From Collimonas sp. OK412 (GTDB lineage: Bacteria > Pseudomonadota > Gammaproteobacteria > Burkholderiales > Burkholderiaceae_D): a stretch of DNA of 64,000 nt. Made by a program: the position numbers and the translations under genes. The stretch spans positions 1-64,000 of the forward strand of contig NZ_FOLC01000001.1 in assembly GCF_900112135.1 (NCBI RefSeq), read 5' to 3'. The notes below the pieces were generated by a model. It was not told where the DNA came from, did not search any database, and worked only from the letters and a program-made list of their open reading frames with translations. Each line of letters starts with the position of its first letter. Position 1 is the first letter of the stretch. Below, piece after piece: positions 42,637 to 54,200 of this stretch.

Positions 42637-43157
42637 ATCTCTTGACAATTATCTTGCCGGTGTGGGTTCGGTGGTTGACGTTAATTTCAGCCGCCGCAGT
42701 GTTCGGCACCATCGTCTATAACAAGGGCAGGCAGGTGGAAGGGGAGAAGCACATTGCTTATCTCGCTGAGCAGTCCGCACGGACCCTCAAGATCGCCAAG
42801 GCGCAACAGATGGTCGTGACGCAAACACAGATCAAGTATGTCGACCGCATCAAAACCATTATCGGAAAAGGAGAAACAATTGAAAAGCAAGTGCCGATCT
42901 ACATCACACAAGCGGATAACGCTCGCTTTGCTGTCAATGCAGGCTTTGTGCGCTTGTACGACGCCGCCTGGTCCGGTGACGATCCCGGACCTGCCGCCGA
43001 TTCTGACCGAGAACCCGCCAGAATTTCGCTTGCTCAGGTCGCTGCCGTTGACGCCAGCAACGCTACCACTTGTCGCGCCTGGCGAGAATTGGCGTTAGGG
43101 CTACGCGAATATTATGCACATCTGCAAGCGGCCACAAATGCGACCAAACAATTTTAG
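42633..43157 (+). CDS. Rz-like inner-membrane spanin
   Basis: 174 aa, starting on the endolysin stop (ATGA). One N-terminal transmembrane helix (about 8-26, VWVRWLTLISAAAVFGTIVY) is followed by a charged helical periplasmic region, the i-spanin layout. The Rz1 lipoprotein is encoded inside it in the +1 frame. The pair spans the periplasm and disrupts the outer membrane at the end of lysis. It is the last prophage gene that I can identify. Confidence 0.78.
   Translation: MNLLTIILPVWVRWLTLISAAAVFGTIVYNKGRQVEGEKHIAYLAEQSARTLKIAKAQQMVVTQTQIKYVDRIKTIIGKGETIEKQVPIYITQADNARFAVNAGFVRLYDAAWSGDDPGPAADSDREPARISLAQVAAVDASNATTCRAWRELALGLREYYAHLQAATNATKQF
42880..43098 (+). CDS. Rz1-like outer-membrane lipoprotein spanin, nested in Rz
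   Basis: 72 aa from TTG at 42880, chosen because AAGGAG lies six bases before it. The N-terminus then becomes a lipoprotein signal: basic MKSKCRSTSHKR, hydrophobic ITLALLSMQA and lipobox LCAC. The mature part begins CTTPPGPVTIPDLPP, proline-rich as in Rz1 proteins. An ATG at 42838 would place an unlikely hydrophilic leader before the signal. The gene lies wholly within Rz in the +1 frame, the classical embedded arrangement. Confidence 0.78.
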   Translation: MKSKCRSTSHKRITLALLSMQALCACTTPPGPVTIPDLPPILTENPPEFRLLRSLPLTPATLPLVAPGENWR

Positions 43158-43471
43158 TGACTGTTATAGTTTTTAACGCAATTTGGAAAAACGCCGAGCT
43201 CCCAGGTTACGCGCGAGGTTCGCGGGGAAATCGGTTGCATCAGCATGACGCAAAATAACGCGTTTATGCGGTATTCCTATGATATCGAATCATCGATAGC
43301 GCGTAGGTATTATTTCCCTGTAGAAATACGTTGTTTTGATGCAACTAAATAGCACGAATTTGGGGCATCAATGTCAACCTTTGCAAAATTTTATCGTTAG
43401 TTAACAAATAACATTCAAGTCCTCACTACACTTCTCCTTTCCAAACAAAAACAGCAAAGAAAGCAGTCGAA
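43158..43471. other. AT-rich gap between prophage and CDI locus
   Basis: No gene is seen. The gap should contain the cdiB promoter and may contain the prophage's right end. A 9-bp inverted repeat (GTTGCATCA 43234-43242, TGATGCAAC 43337-43345) is separated by 94 bp, and the last 150 bases are very AT-rich. I found no obvious direct repeat of this region near position 3200 that would mark attachment sites. Confidence 0.45.
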
Positions 43472-45247
43472 ATGGGGAAGCGTTTTAGACGTAAGGGGAA
43501 CCTGTGCGATTTCGCCAAGGGCGTTAGCCTGGCTTTGCTATTGGCCGGCGCCATGCCTATTGCGCACGCTCAATCGGTGCAGACACCGGACAGCGAAGAG
43601 CAGCGCCGCCGTAGCCAGGCCGAAGCGCAGGAGAGGCAACGACAATTGCAGGCGCCGAATGTTAATTTGCAAAGCGCTGCGCCGGCAGAGGAAATCGACA
43701 GCCTTGCGCTACCGACCGAATCCCCTTGTTTCGCCATTCATCAATTCATCCTGGACGTGCCTGCGCAGCTATCGCCCGCGATTCGCGCTGCCGGCGCCAG
43801 CGATCTGCCGTTTGATCACTTCCGCTTTGCGCAAAATTACCTGCGTCGCTACGACGGCGCCTGCGTCGGCAAAAGCGGCTTAGACCTGATCGTCAAACGT
43901 CTGACGGCCTTGATCTTGAGCAAAGGCTATAGCACAACCCGTATCGGCATTCCCGGACAAGATATTGCCGGCGGCGCGCTCAAACTCGTCCTGGTGCCAG
44001 GCGTGATTCGTGCGATCCGCTTTAGCGATCCGACCTTGTACGGTACTTGGAAAACCGCTTTTCCGACCGGCCCCGGCAAGCTGCTCAATCTGCGCGACCT
44101 GGAGCAGGGGCTGGAACAAATGAAACGGATTCCCAGCCAGGACGTGGACATGCAGATTGTCCCAGGCGAGACGCCGGGCGAAAGCGATGTCGTGATCTCC
44201 GTGAAACGCAGCAAGCCGTGGAAGCTGACCGGCACGCTGGACGATAGCGGCGCCAAGGGCACCGGCAAGCTGCAAGCAGGTTTGAATCTGTCGGTGGACA
44301 ATCCGCTGGGACTGAACGACCTGTTCAACATTGGGATTACGACCGACGCCGACCGCAAGGCCGGCCAGCGCGGTACGACCGGGAATAATGTGTACTACGC
44401 AGTCCCTGCAGGCTACTGGAATTTTGCGGTTTCCGGCAGCACCTACGATTACCACCAGCAGGTGGCGGGAGCCAATGAAACCTTTGTTTCCAGCGGCAAG
44501 TCGCGCAATCTGGAACTCAAGATTGCACAGCTATTTCAGCGTGACCAGGTGCAAAAGAATAGCTGGCAGTTCAAGCTCGGCAAGCGCTGGAGCCACGGCT
44601 ATGTGGCCGATACCGAAATTCAGAAACAAAACCTCGACACCACGTTTGCCGAGGTGGCCTGGGTACATACCCATTACTTCGGCAGTGCGCAGCTCGACCT
44701 GACGGTTGCCAATAAATGGGGTGTCGGCTGGTTCAACGGTCAAACCTATGCCAAGGACGTATTAGGCCAGGAAGACCCCAGCACGAACAATCTGCACTAC
44801 ACCTTGCAGACCATCGATGCCACCCTCAGCGTGCCGTTCAAGATCGCCAGTCAACCTTTGACCTACATCGGCACGTTTCGCGGTCAACTCTCACGTTCGC
44901 AATTAAATCTGATAGATCAGTTCAGTATCGGAAATCGGTACACGGTGCGCGGTTTCGACGGTGAGCTAACACTGGCCGGGGAACGCGGTTTCTTTCTGCG
45001 CAATGAATTGAATCTGCCGATTGCCAATAGCGGCCAATCGGCCTATATCGGCCTCGATGTCGGCAAGGTCTACGGTCCGAGTGTGCAATATCTGCTGGGC
45101 GACAAGCTGGCCGGCGCCGCCATTGGTGTTCGCGGCGGTCTGTTTGGTCTGGCTTACGACGTGTTTTCCAGCTGGGCGCTGTATAAGCCCGAAGGTTTTA
45201 GCACTGCCATGCCGGCAGTCGGTTTCAACCTGAGTTACCAATACTAA
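43472..45247 (+). CDS. cdiB: CdiB/FhaC-type two-partner secretion transporter
   Basis: 591 aa. Signal peptide at 1-33 (basic start, then VSLALLLAGAMPIAHAQ). The N-terminal part has a Q/R-rich linker and POTRA-like domains (CFAIHQFILDVP, GYSTTRIGIPGQDIAGGALKLVLVPGVI), then a beta barrel (VTVANKW, LNYRGF-like TVRGFDGELTLAGERGFFLRNEL) ending in LSYQY with the terminal aromatic expected for outer-membrane assembly. It exports the large CdiA encoded 37 bases downstream, giving a cdiB-cdiA-cdiI order. Confidence 0.88.
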   Translation: MGKRFRRKGNLCDFAKGVSLALLLAGAMPIAHAQSVQTPDSEEQRRRSQAEAQERQRQLQAPNVNLQSAAPAEEIDSLALPTESPCFAIHQFILDVPAQLSPAIRAAGASDLPFDHFRFAQNYLRRYDGACVGKSGLDLIVKRLTALILSKGYSTTRIGIPGQDIAGGALKLVLVPGVIRAIRFSDPTLYGTWKTAFPTGPGKLLNLRDLEQGLEQMKRIPSQDVDMQIVPGETPGESDVVISVKRSKPWKLTGTLDDSGAKGTGKLQAGLNLSVDNPLGLNDLFNIGITTDADRKAGQRGTTGNNVYYAVPAGYWNFAVSGSTYDYHQQVAGANETFVSSGKSRNLELKIAQLFQRDQVQKNSWQFKLGKRWSHGYVADTEIQKQNLDTTFAEVAWVHTHYFGSAQLDLTVANKWGVGWFNGQTYAKDVLGQEDPSTNNLHYTLQTIDATLSVPFKIASQPLTYIGTFRGQLSRSQLNLIDQFSIGNRYTVRGFDGELTLAGERGFFLRNELNLPIANSGQSAYIGLDVGKVYGPSVQYLLGDKLAGAAIGVRGGLFGLAYDVFSSWALYKPEGFSTAMPAVGFNLSYQY

Positions 45248-45284
45248 TACCTGCGTTGTCCTTACCCTGAATCGGATCACCAAG

Positions 45285-48200
45285 ATGAACAAGCAAAATT
45301 TCCGCGTCATTTTTAATAAAAACCGTGGCATGTTGATGGCGGTGGCGGAGAACGTAACCAGCCAGGGTAAAGGATCGGAAGCAGGCAGCACGTCGAGCGC
45401 GACTGGTGCACCGCTGATGCGCTTTGCACAGTTGACGGTCGCGGTAGCCGCTCTGTTTGGCGGCGTCACGCTGGTGTCCGCACAGATTGTTGCTGATCCG
45501 AATGCCGGTAACCGTCGACCGACCGTCACGCAAACCGCCAACGGCATTCCCCTGGTGAATATCGTAGCGCCGAACGGCGCGGGCGTGTCGCAAAATCAGT
45601 ACACGCAATTCTCGGCCGGCAATGCAGTGCTCAATAATTCCGCAACGAGCGTGCAAACGCAGCAGGCAGGATGGGTGGCTGGCAATGGCAATCTCACGCC
45701 TGGCAATTCGGCGCGGATTATCTTGAACGAAGTGACCGGCACCAGTCGCAGTCAGCTCAATGGTTATATTGAAGTGGCCGGGCAGAAGGCGCAGGTAGTG
45801 ATCGCCAACGTCAACGGTATTTCCTGCTCTGGATGCGGCTTTATCAACACCTCGCGTGGTGTCTTGACGACCGGCACGCCGGTGTTCGGTGGCGACGGCA
45901 GTTTGCAGGCATTTCGGGTAACACGCGGCGATATTCAGATCGGTGCAAACGGCTTGAATGGCAACAACCTGGATCAACTGGACCTGATTGCGCGTTCGGT
46001 GTCGGTGAATGGTCAGTTGTGGGCGAATAATCTCAATGTGGTGGCTGGTGCCAATACGGTCAATTACGCCGACCTTGGCGTGCAAGTGATCCAGGGCGAT
46101 GACGGCAAGCCGACAGTGGGGATAGATGTTGCGTCAATCGGCGGCATGTACGCCAATAAAATCAAACTTGTCGGGACGGAAGCCGGTGTCGGCGTCGTTA
46201 GCCTCGGCAATATCGCAGCGCAAGCCGGGGATCTGAATATCGATAATCAAGGCATGATCACCCTGAACGGCAAGACTACGGCCAGCGGCCAGGTGCGTAT
46301 TGTCGGCAATGACGGTATCACGAATTCGGGGACGTTGTACGGGCAGCAGGCCGTGCAGCTCTATAGCGCAGGTCAGATTGCCAATAGCGGCACGGTCGCG
46401 GCGCAGAGCGACTTGGGTCTGTTCTCAGGCAGCATCAATTCGACCGGCGCATTAGGCGCGGGGGTCGACGCAAACGGCCACGCCACGCAAGCAGGCAGCA
46501 TCAGCCTCACAGCGGCAGGCAACATCGCGGTCACCGGCCAGAATACGGCGAGTACCGATATTCAGATCGGCGGCGCAGTTCTCAACCTCGCGCATGCGCA
46601 ACTCAACGCCGGGCGTAATGTCGGCCTGGCCGCACGCGCCGGTGGCATCGATCAAACAGGCGCTTCGCTGCAAGCGGCAGGTACGGCGACAATCAATGCC
46701 ACGGGCCTTGTCGTCAATGACCAGGGCAGTGTCAATGCCGCACAGATTGGGATCAACGCCGGCAGCTTGTCGAACACCGGCGGCAGCATATCGCAATCGG
46801 GCACCGGCGACACCAGCATTGTGACTTCCGGCGCATTGAACAACGCGGGTACTATCGCCACCAACGCCAATAATCTGTCGATCCAGTCGGGCAGTCTGAG
46901 CAACAACGGCGGTCAGATCAATCATGCAGGATCTGGCACGACCACGATACAGACCGGCACTTTCTCTAACGTCCAGGGAGCCATTGCGACCAATGGCGCG
47001 GCGAGGATCACGGCAGGCGCTGCCACCAACAACGGAACGATGACCGCGCAGCAGACGCTGGATCTGACGGCGACTTCGCTGAACAACAACGGCGGCACAC
47101 TGGCCTCCAACGCCGCCATGTCGGTCAATGCCGGTACGCAGTTGACCAACAGTGCCGGCACCATCCAGGCCGGCACTACGGCCAGCCCGAGCAGCGTCAA
47201 AGTCACTGCGGCTAACCTGGATAACAGCAGCGGTGCGCTGGGCGCGGGGACGATCGATCTGGAAGCCACCAACCTGGTCAATGCTGCCGGCAAGATCATC
47301 CAGAACAATACGAACGGTACAGCGACTATCAACGTGTCGCAGTTGTTAAACAACAGCAAGGGCATTATTGGTGTTGTTGCCAATAATGTGACCGTAGCAG
47401 CGGGGACCATCAATAACGATAGCGGCTCACTCGCCCATACAGGCGCCGGTGCTTTGACGGTCAACACGGGCGCGTTGTCGAACAATGGCGGCGTGCTGGG
47501 CACAAACGGCGCTGCCACAATCACGGCTAGTTCCATCGTGAACCAGGGCGGCAAGTTGACAGCGGTCGGTAACGAATCGGTCACCAGCACCGGCAATGTC
47601 GACAACAGCCAGGGCGGTTATATCGGCGGTGCGGCGGTGACTGTGAATGCGACAGGCGGTCAGATCAACAACCAGGCCGGCGTCATCGAAGGCGCGACGG
47701 CAGGGGCGACAGTGAACACCCAGGCGCTCAATAACGCCGCCGGTAAAATTCAGAATCTCGGCACGGGTGCGGTTGCCGTGACTGTCGCCCAGGCACTGAA
47801 CAACGCCACAGGCAGTATCAGCGGTAAAGGTGCCGTGACGGCGAATGCCGGCAGTATCAACAATGCCGCCGGTGCCATTGGCGCATTGGGCGACTTATCC
47901 GTGTCTTCTTCCAGTACGCTCGACAACACCAACGGTTCCATAGAGGCCATGGGCAATGTGGCAGCCACTGCCCAGGGCGCATTGACGAACGTCGGTGGCA
48001 AAATTGAGGCGCTGGGTAGTACCGGCCAGTTGCAGGTAGCTGGTACCACGATAGATAATACCAACGGCAAGATCATCAATATCGGCAGCGGCCAGACCAC
48101 GGTGGCTGCTACCACCAGCCTCACCAACGCGAATCCGTCCGCTGTTTCGGGCGCCGGGCTGATCGGCGGCGCCGGTGACGTGACCATTGCCACCCCAATC

Positions 48201-51200
48201 CTGTCCAATACCCAAGGCGGGCAAGTGATCGCTGGTGGTGCGTTGAATCTCAATACGCCGAATAGTGTAAACAATACCGGCGGCCAGTTGATCGCCACCA
48301 ATACGCTGACGCTCAATCAGTCCGGCACGACGTTGACTAATGTCGGGGGAGCGATTAGCGGCGGCAATGTCGCGCTGACCACGGCCAGCATCGACAATAG
48401 CAACGGTTCCATTGCCAATCCTGCCGGCAGCGGCAACATAGCGATCAACACCGCGACGCTGACCAACACGAACGGCGCTATTGGCAGCGGCCAGGATCTG
48501 CAACTGGCGGCTAACACCTTGACCGGCGATGGCAAAATCGTGGCTGGCCGTGACGGCAATGTCGGCCTGCAGGGTGACTACACCTATGACGCCGGCAATC
48601 AGATCACCGCAAACCGTAACCTGACGCTGTCCACCACCGGCAATCTGGTCAATACTGGCACCTTAGCCGCCGCTGGCAATATTTCGCTGAACGCCGCCAA
48701 CGTGTGGAATGCAGCCGGCGCCGACATTGCGTCAGGAAATCCAGGCGACACGACAACGGGCACCACGACCATCAATGCCGGCGCTGGCGGTATCGCCAAT
48801 GCCGGCCGCATTGAGGGCAACAACGTCAATACCACCAGCAATCAGCTTGGCAATACCGGCACGCTGATCGGCAACAAAGTGACCGTGAATGCCAATACGG
48901 TGACCAATGACGGCGCGGCGGCCATCATTGCCGGCGTCAATCAGGTCAACCTGTGGGTAGCCAACACGCTGACTAACCAGAATGGCGCGACGCTCTACAG
49001 CCTGGGTGACCTGAACATTGCTGCCAATGGCGCCAAGGATGCGAACGGCTACCTATTCAACCAGACCGGCACCATCAATAACCTGTCGTCGATGATCGAG
49101 GCCGATGGCACCTTGAACATTGCTGCGAACCAGATCAACAATGTGCGGCAGAATGTGCAGACCAACACGGTGACGGTGTCCGATACGACCAGTACCATGA
49201 CACAATCACCATGGTGGACCTCGCTTGCGCCAGGTAGTACGCCTACCCGCAATTCAAATACGCAGATGCATAATGACTATTATCTCAATCCGTCATCTAT
49301 CGTCTCGGTCACACCAATAGTGACGCCGGACGGCTATTTGATCTACAAGGCGGTGGTGAACCTGTCAGCTAATGATTCGGCGTTCCAGATCATGACAGGC
49401 GGTTTAGTCTATCCATTGCCCAATGGCGCCGGCGATATCCAATACATGAGCCAGTCACGGGTGGCAGCGACTGCCGGCCAGCAAGTGATTTACTTTACGG
49501 CACGCACCGACAATCAGGTCAATCCCGACCAGATCGCCGGTAACAGCGCCTGGGCCGATTACAACGCCAATACCTTCCGCAATGTGTTGGGGACGATTAC
49601 CTATTCGAATCAATACGGCAACTGCACCACCAATTGCGTGCGTTTGATCACGATTCCCGACTATACCGACCCAACCGCGACGTTCCAGAATGATACTCAA
49701 CTGCGCCACGCTTACTTCCCCGGCAGCTATCCGGTCGAGGTCGAACGGATTGCACATCAGGTCGTGACAGAAACCCAACTGGCGACGACGACCGGCGCCC
49801 CGGCCAAGATCACCTCGGGCGGCGATATGCACATGGCTATCGGCACGCAGTTGAACAATAACAACGGCCAAATCGCTGCAGGCGGCAATCTGACCATAGA
49901 CGGCGTGGCGTCAGCGGACGGCAGCAACAATACGAAAATCGTCAACACCAGCACGCAATTGACGCGGACCTATTCATCGACCAACCAGTCTGGATTCGGT
50001 ACGTCAGACAGCTTGCCGGCGCCAGCGGTGGAATGGACGACCTGGAGCAATACGCCGATTACGCTAAATATTGGCGTGGCAGGTGGCACGATCACCAGCA
50101 ATCAGGCCGTGTCGATTTCGGGTGGTCAAGTCAGCAATAACAGTGTGGGCGCCTCAACGCGCCCTGTTGGCACCAGTGCAGGATCGCTGGGCCTGGGTGA
50201 TGGCATAGTGCCGCTTTCCCTGGTCGGTGGCGGTAATGTGGGCAGCATCCCGGTCGTTGTGCCGGGTGCTGCGCGTGTTGTCGACGGTGCGCGTGCCGGC
50301 GCGGTCAATACCGTGTTGCCAACTAACGGTCTGTATTCCGTGCGGCCGCAGCCGAATCAACAGTATCTGATCGCCACCGATCCGCGCTTTACGCAATACG
50401 GTAATTTCATCTCCAGCGACTACATGCTGGGTCTGCTGGGCATCAATCCGGCGGCTACGCAAAAACGCCTGGGGGACGGCTTCTATGAAGAAAAGCTGGT
50501 CACTGACCAGGTCACGAATTTGACCGGCAAGCGCTATTTGAATGGGTACGCCAGTGCCGAGGACGAATACAAATCGTTGATGACCAATGGCGCACAGTAC
50601 GCCAAGCAGTTCAATATGGTGCCCGGCCTGGCGCTGTCTGATGCGCAGATGGCGGCACTGACCACCGACATAGTCTGGCTGGTGAGCCAAACTGTGACTC
50701 TGCCGGACGGCAGCCAGCAAACTGTGCTGGTGCCGCAAGTGTATCTGGCGAAGAATATGGACTTGACGCCGACCGGCGCTTTGATTGCCGGCGATGCGGT
50801 GAGCATCCAGGGTAAGGACATCATCAATACCGGCGGCACGATCTCGGGCAAGCAGCAGCTGTTATTGGCTGCCGATCACGACATCAGCAACATCGGCGGC
50901 ACGCTTTCCGGCGGTAATATTGGCCTGTTTGCGGGCAACAATATTCTCGATCAATCCGTGACCAACACGGCGATCAGCAACTTCGGCAACAACAGTTCGA
51001 CCGTTACGGCAGTCGGTGCGGTCGGCAAGATCGCCGCGACGAACAATTTGGTCATGTCCGCCGGCCAGAATCTGACTTTGCATGGTGCCCAGGTCGGCGC
51101 CGGCGGCAACGCGATGCTGACCGCAGGCAATGCGATCAATGTTGAAACTGTCGCAACAGGCACGCATTATGTGTCGCAGGCCGGGAGCACCACTACCGAC

Positions 51201-54200
51201 CAGCAAGTCACGCATTCCGTCGGCAGCACGGTTGCAGCGGGCGGCAATCTTGGGCTGGTGAGCAAGGGCGACCTGACCGTGACAGCGGGCAATCTGTCGG
51301 CAGGCAAGGATATGCTGGTGGCCGCCGGTGGCAACGTCACGATTCAGAACGCGACGGACAACAACAGTTTCCACTCGGAGGGGCAAGGTAAGGCCGGCCA
51401 TACCGAAGGATCGCAGGTTCTGGACGAACATATGCAGAACGCCGTCGGCAGCAGTTTGACGGCGGGGGGCAATGCGACGGTACTGGCCGGCGCCCAGCAA
51501 GATGCTTTCGGTAATGTGGTCTTGGTCAAAGGCGCGCCAGCGAAGGATTTGACGCTCACCGCCAGCACGATCACAGCGGGAACCAATGCAGACGGCCTGG
51601 GTAATGCCACCTTGGGCGCCACGGGCAACGTCACACTAGGCGAAGCGATCTCGCATGCCGATTTTAGCCAGGAAGATCGCAGTCATAGCCACGGCCTGCT
51701 GTCCTCCAGCAGTAGTCATGATGTGATCACGAAGACCGAGAACACCGCACTGGGTAGCACGGTATCGGGTAACCAGGTCAATGTAACCGCCGGCAACGAT
51801 GTGACGGTGCGCGGCAGCGGTATTGCGGCCACCAGCGACCTGAACATCAGTGCCGGCAACAACGTCAATATCGTGACGTCCCAAAGCAACCAGACGGAAA
51901 CGGGTCTCCATGAGAAGTCGAAATCGGGGCTGATGGGTAGCGGCGGGATTGGCTTTACGGTAGGCAACCGTTCGCAGAACGGCACGGAAACGGCGACTTC
52001 CACAACCAATAACAGCAGTACCGTGGGCAGCATTGACGGCAACGTCAATATCAACGCCGGCAACACCTACAATCAGAGCGGCAGCAACGTGATCGCCATG
52101 AAAGGCGATATCGGGATTGCGGCGCAAAAGGTCAATATTGTTGCGGTCAAGGACACCAGCAGTGATACGCAGACCAGCGCATATAACCAGAGCGGTTTGA
52201 CGCTGGCGGTGTCGGCGCCGGTGATCACCGCCATCCAAGGTATCCAGCAGATGGGCAATGCGGCCAGTAAAACGGACGATACGCGCATGAAGGTGTTGGC
52301 CGGTGCGGCAGCCGGGTCGATGGCTTACAACGCTTACGACGGCGTCGCCCAAAATGCTGCTGCCGGTAAAAGTCAAGCCACCGGCTTTACCGTCAGTCTG
52401 ACCGTGGGATCGTCCAGCAGCAATAGCCAGAGCACACAAAGCAGCAGCACGGTGGTCGGCTCGAACGTCAAAGCCGGCGGCAACGTCTCCATCAAGGCGA
52501 CCGGGGCCGGTAAAGACAGCGACATCAATGTCATCGGCAGCAATGTCAACGCCGGACAGGATGCCTTATTAAAAGCCGATGGCGACATCAATCTGAAGGC
52601 GGCACAAAGCACCACTACCCAGCAATCGACCAGTTCGTCGAATAGCGGCGCGGTCGGGATTGCGGCAACGTATGGGAAAGATGGCTTTGCTTTCGGGATT
52701 ACTGCCAGCGCTTCCGGCAGCCGGGGCAATGGCAACGGCGCGGATGTAACCAATGTGAACAGCAATGTGGGGGCAGGCAATACCCTGGTGCTGTCGTCGG
52801 GGCATGACACCAATATCCAAGGTGCGGTAGCCGGCGGCAACCAGGTGTTTGCCAATGTCGGCACCAGCGGCCAGGGCAATCTGAACATCCAGAGTCTGCA
52901 AGACACCAGCACCTACAAGAGCAAAGACCAGGCTATCGGCGGCACCGTCACTATCGGTTACGGCGCTTCCGGCAGCATCAATGCAAGCCAGAGCAAGGTT
53001 GACGGCGATTACGCCAGCGTCACGCAGCAGTCGGGCATCAAGGCGGGTGACGGTGGCTTTGTGGTGAACGTCAACGGCAATACCGATCTGAAAGGCGGAG
53101 TGATTGCCAGCACGGCGACGCCGGACAAGAATCTGCTGGTGACGCAGACGCTAACACAAAGCAACATCGAGAATACTAGCCACTACAGCGCCAGCGCTGC
53201 AAGTGTAGGTGGTGGTTACGGGATCAGTGGCAGCAGCGGTGGCGGTGGCACGGCGCAGGGCGCCAATCTCTTGACGGTCCAGCAAGGCGGTCAAGGCAGT
53301 TCGTTGGGCGTGAGCAGCAAAGATGGCAGCAGCTCGGGCACCAGCTACGGCGGTGTGAGTGCAGGTACGGTGGTGATTACCGACGACAAGGCGCAACAAG
53401 CACTGACCGGACAGACTGCGGCGCAAGCGGTCGCCGCAGTCAACAATAATGTCGGTGTCACCAATGCTGGCTCGATCTCAAAGGACTGGAACGGTCAACA
53501 GCTCAACAGCCAGGTGACGGCGAATGCGCAGATTGTTGCGGCGTTTGGTCAACAGGCAGCGACGCAGATTGGTAACTATGCGGATAAACAAAGGGATAAG
53601 CTTAATCTCCAAGCCGATAGTCTCGACAAGACAGATCCAGAGCAGGCTGCATCCGTGCGGGCTGAGGCGGCGACATGGGATGAGAAGGGAAGTAATCGCG
53701 TTGCAATGCATACGGCTGCCGGTTTGCTGGGAGGCGGTTTAGGTGGGGCCGCCGGTGCGCTGGCTTCAGCGGAAGCAATGACGACCATCAGCGATGCCAT
53801 CAAGGGAATGGGGTTGCCGGATTCTGTGAGTAGCGGCTTGGCGCAAATCGCTGCAACCGCGCTGGGTGCCGCAGTCGGAGGCGGTTCTGGCGCCGCTGCT
53901 GCGTTAAGTGTGGATGCCAATAATCGGCAGTTGGATAAAAAAGAAGTCGACAAACTGCGTGAGCTGATGCAAGGGAAAAGCCCTGAGGAGCAGCAACGTT
54001 TAGTCGATGCTGCTTGTGCGAAAATCCGTTGTGCTGACGGCATGTCGGATACCAATCCTGCGAAGGCTGATGCGGTGACGTCGCAGCAGAGGGGGCAAGA
54101 CTATGTCAACGAACAAAACACGCTCACTAGCACCGGACTGTTTACCTACGGTGCATTAGCTACAGCGGGCGACGCCGCAAGTAGTGTTGCGGATTCAGTC

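Noticed and set aside
3301-43157. Interpretation of the structural cluster as an eCIS or tailocin
   Set aside because: Portal, putative protease and capsid genes and a full lysis cassette with spanins indicate a phage; no eCIS AAA+ ATPase was seen.
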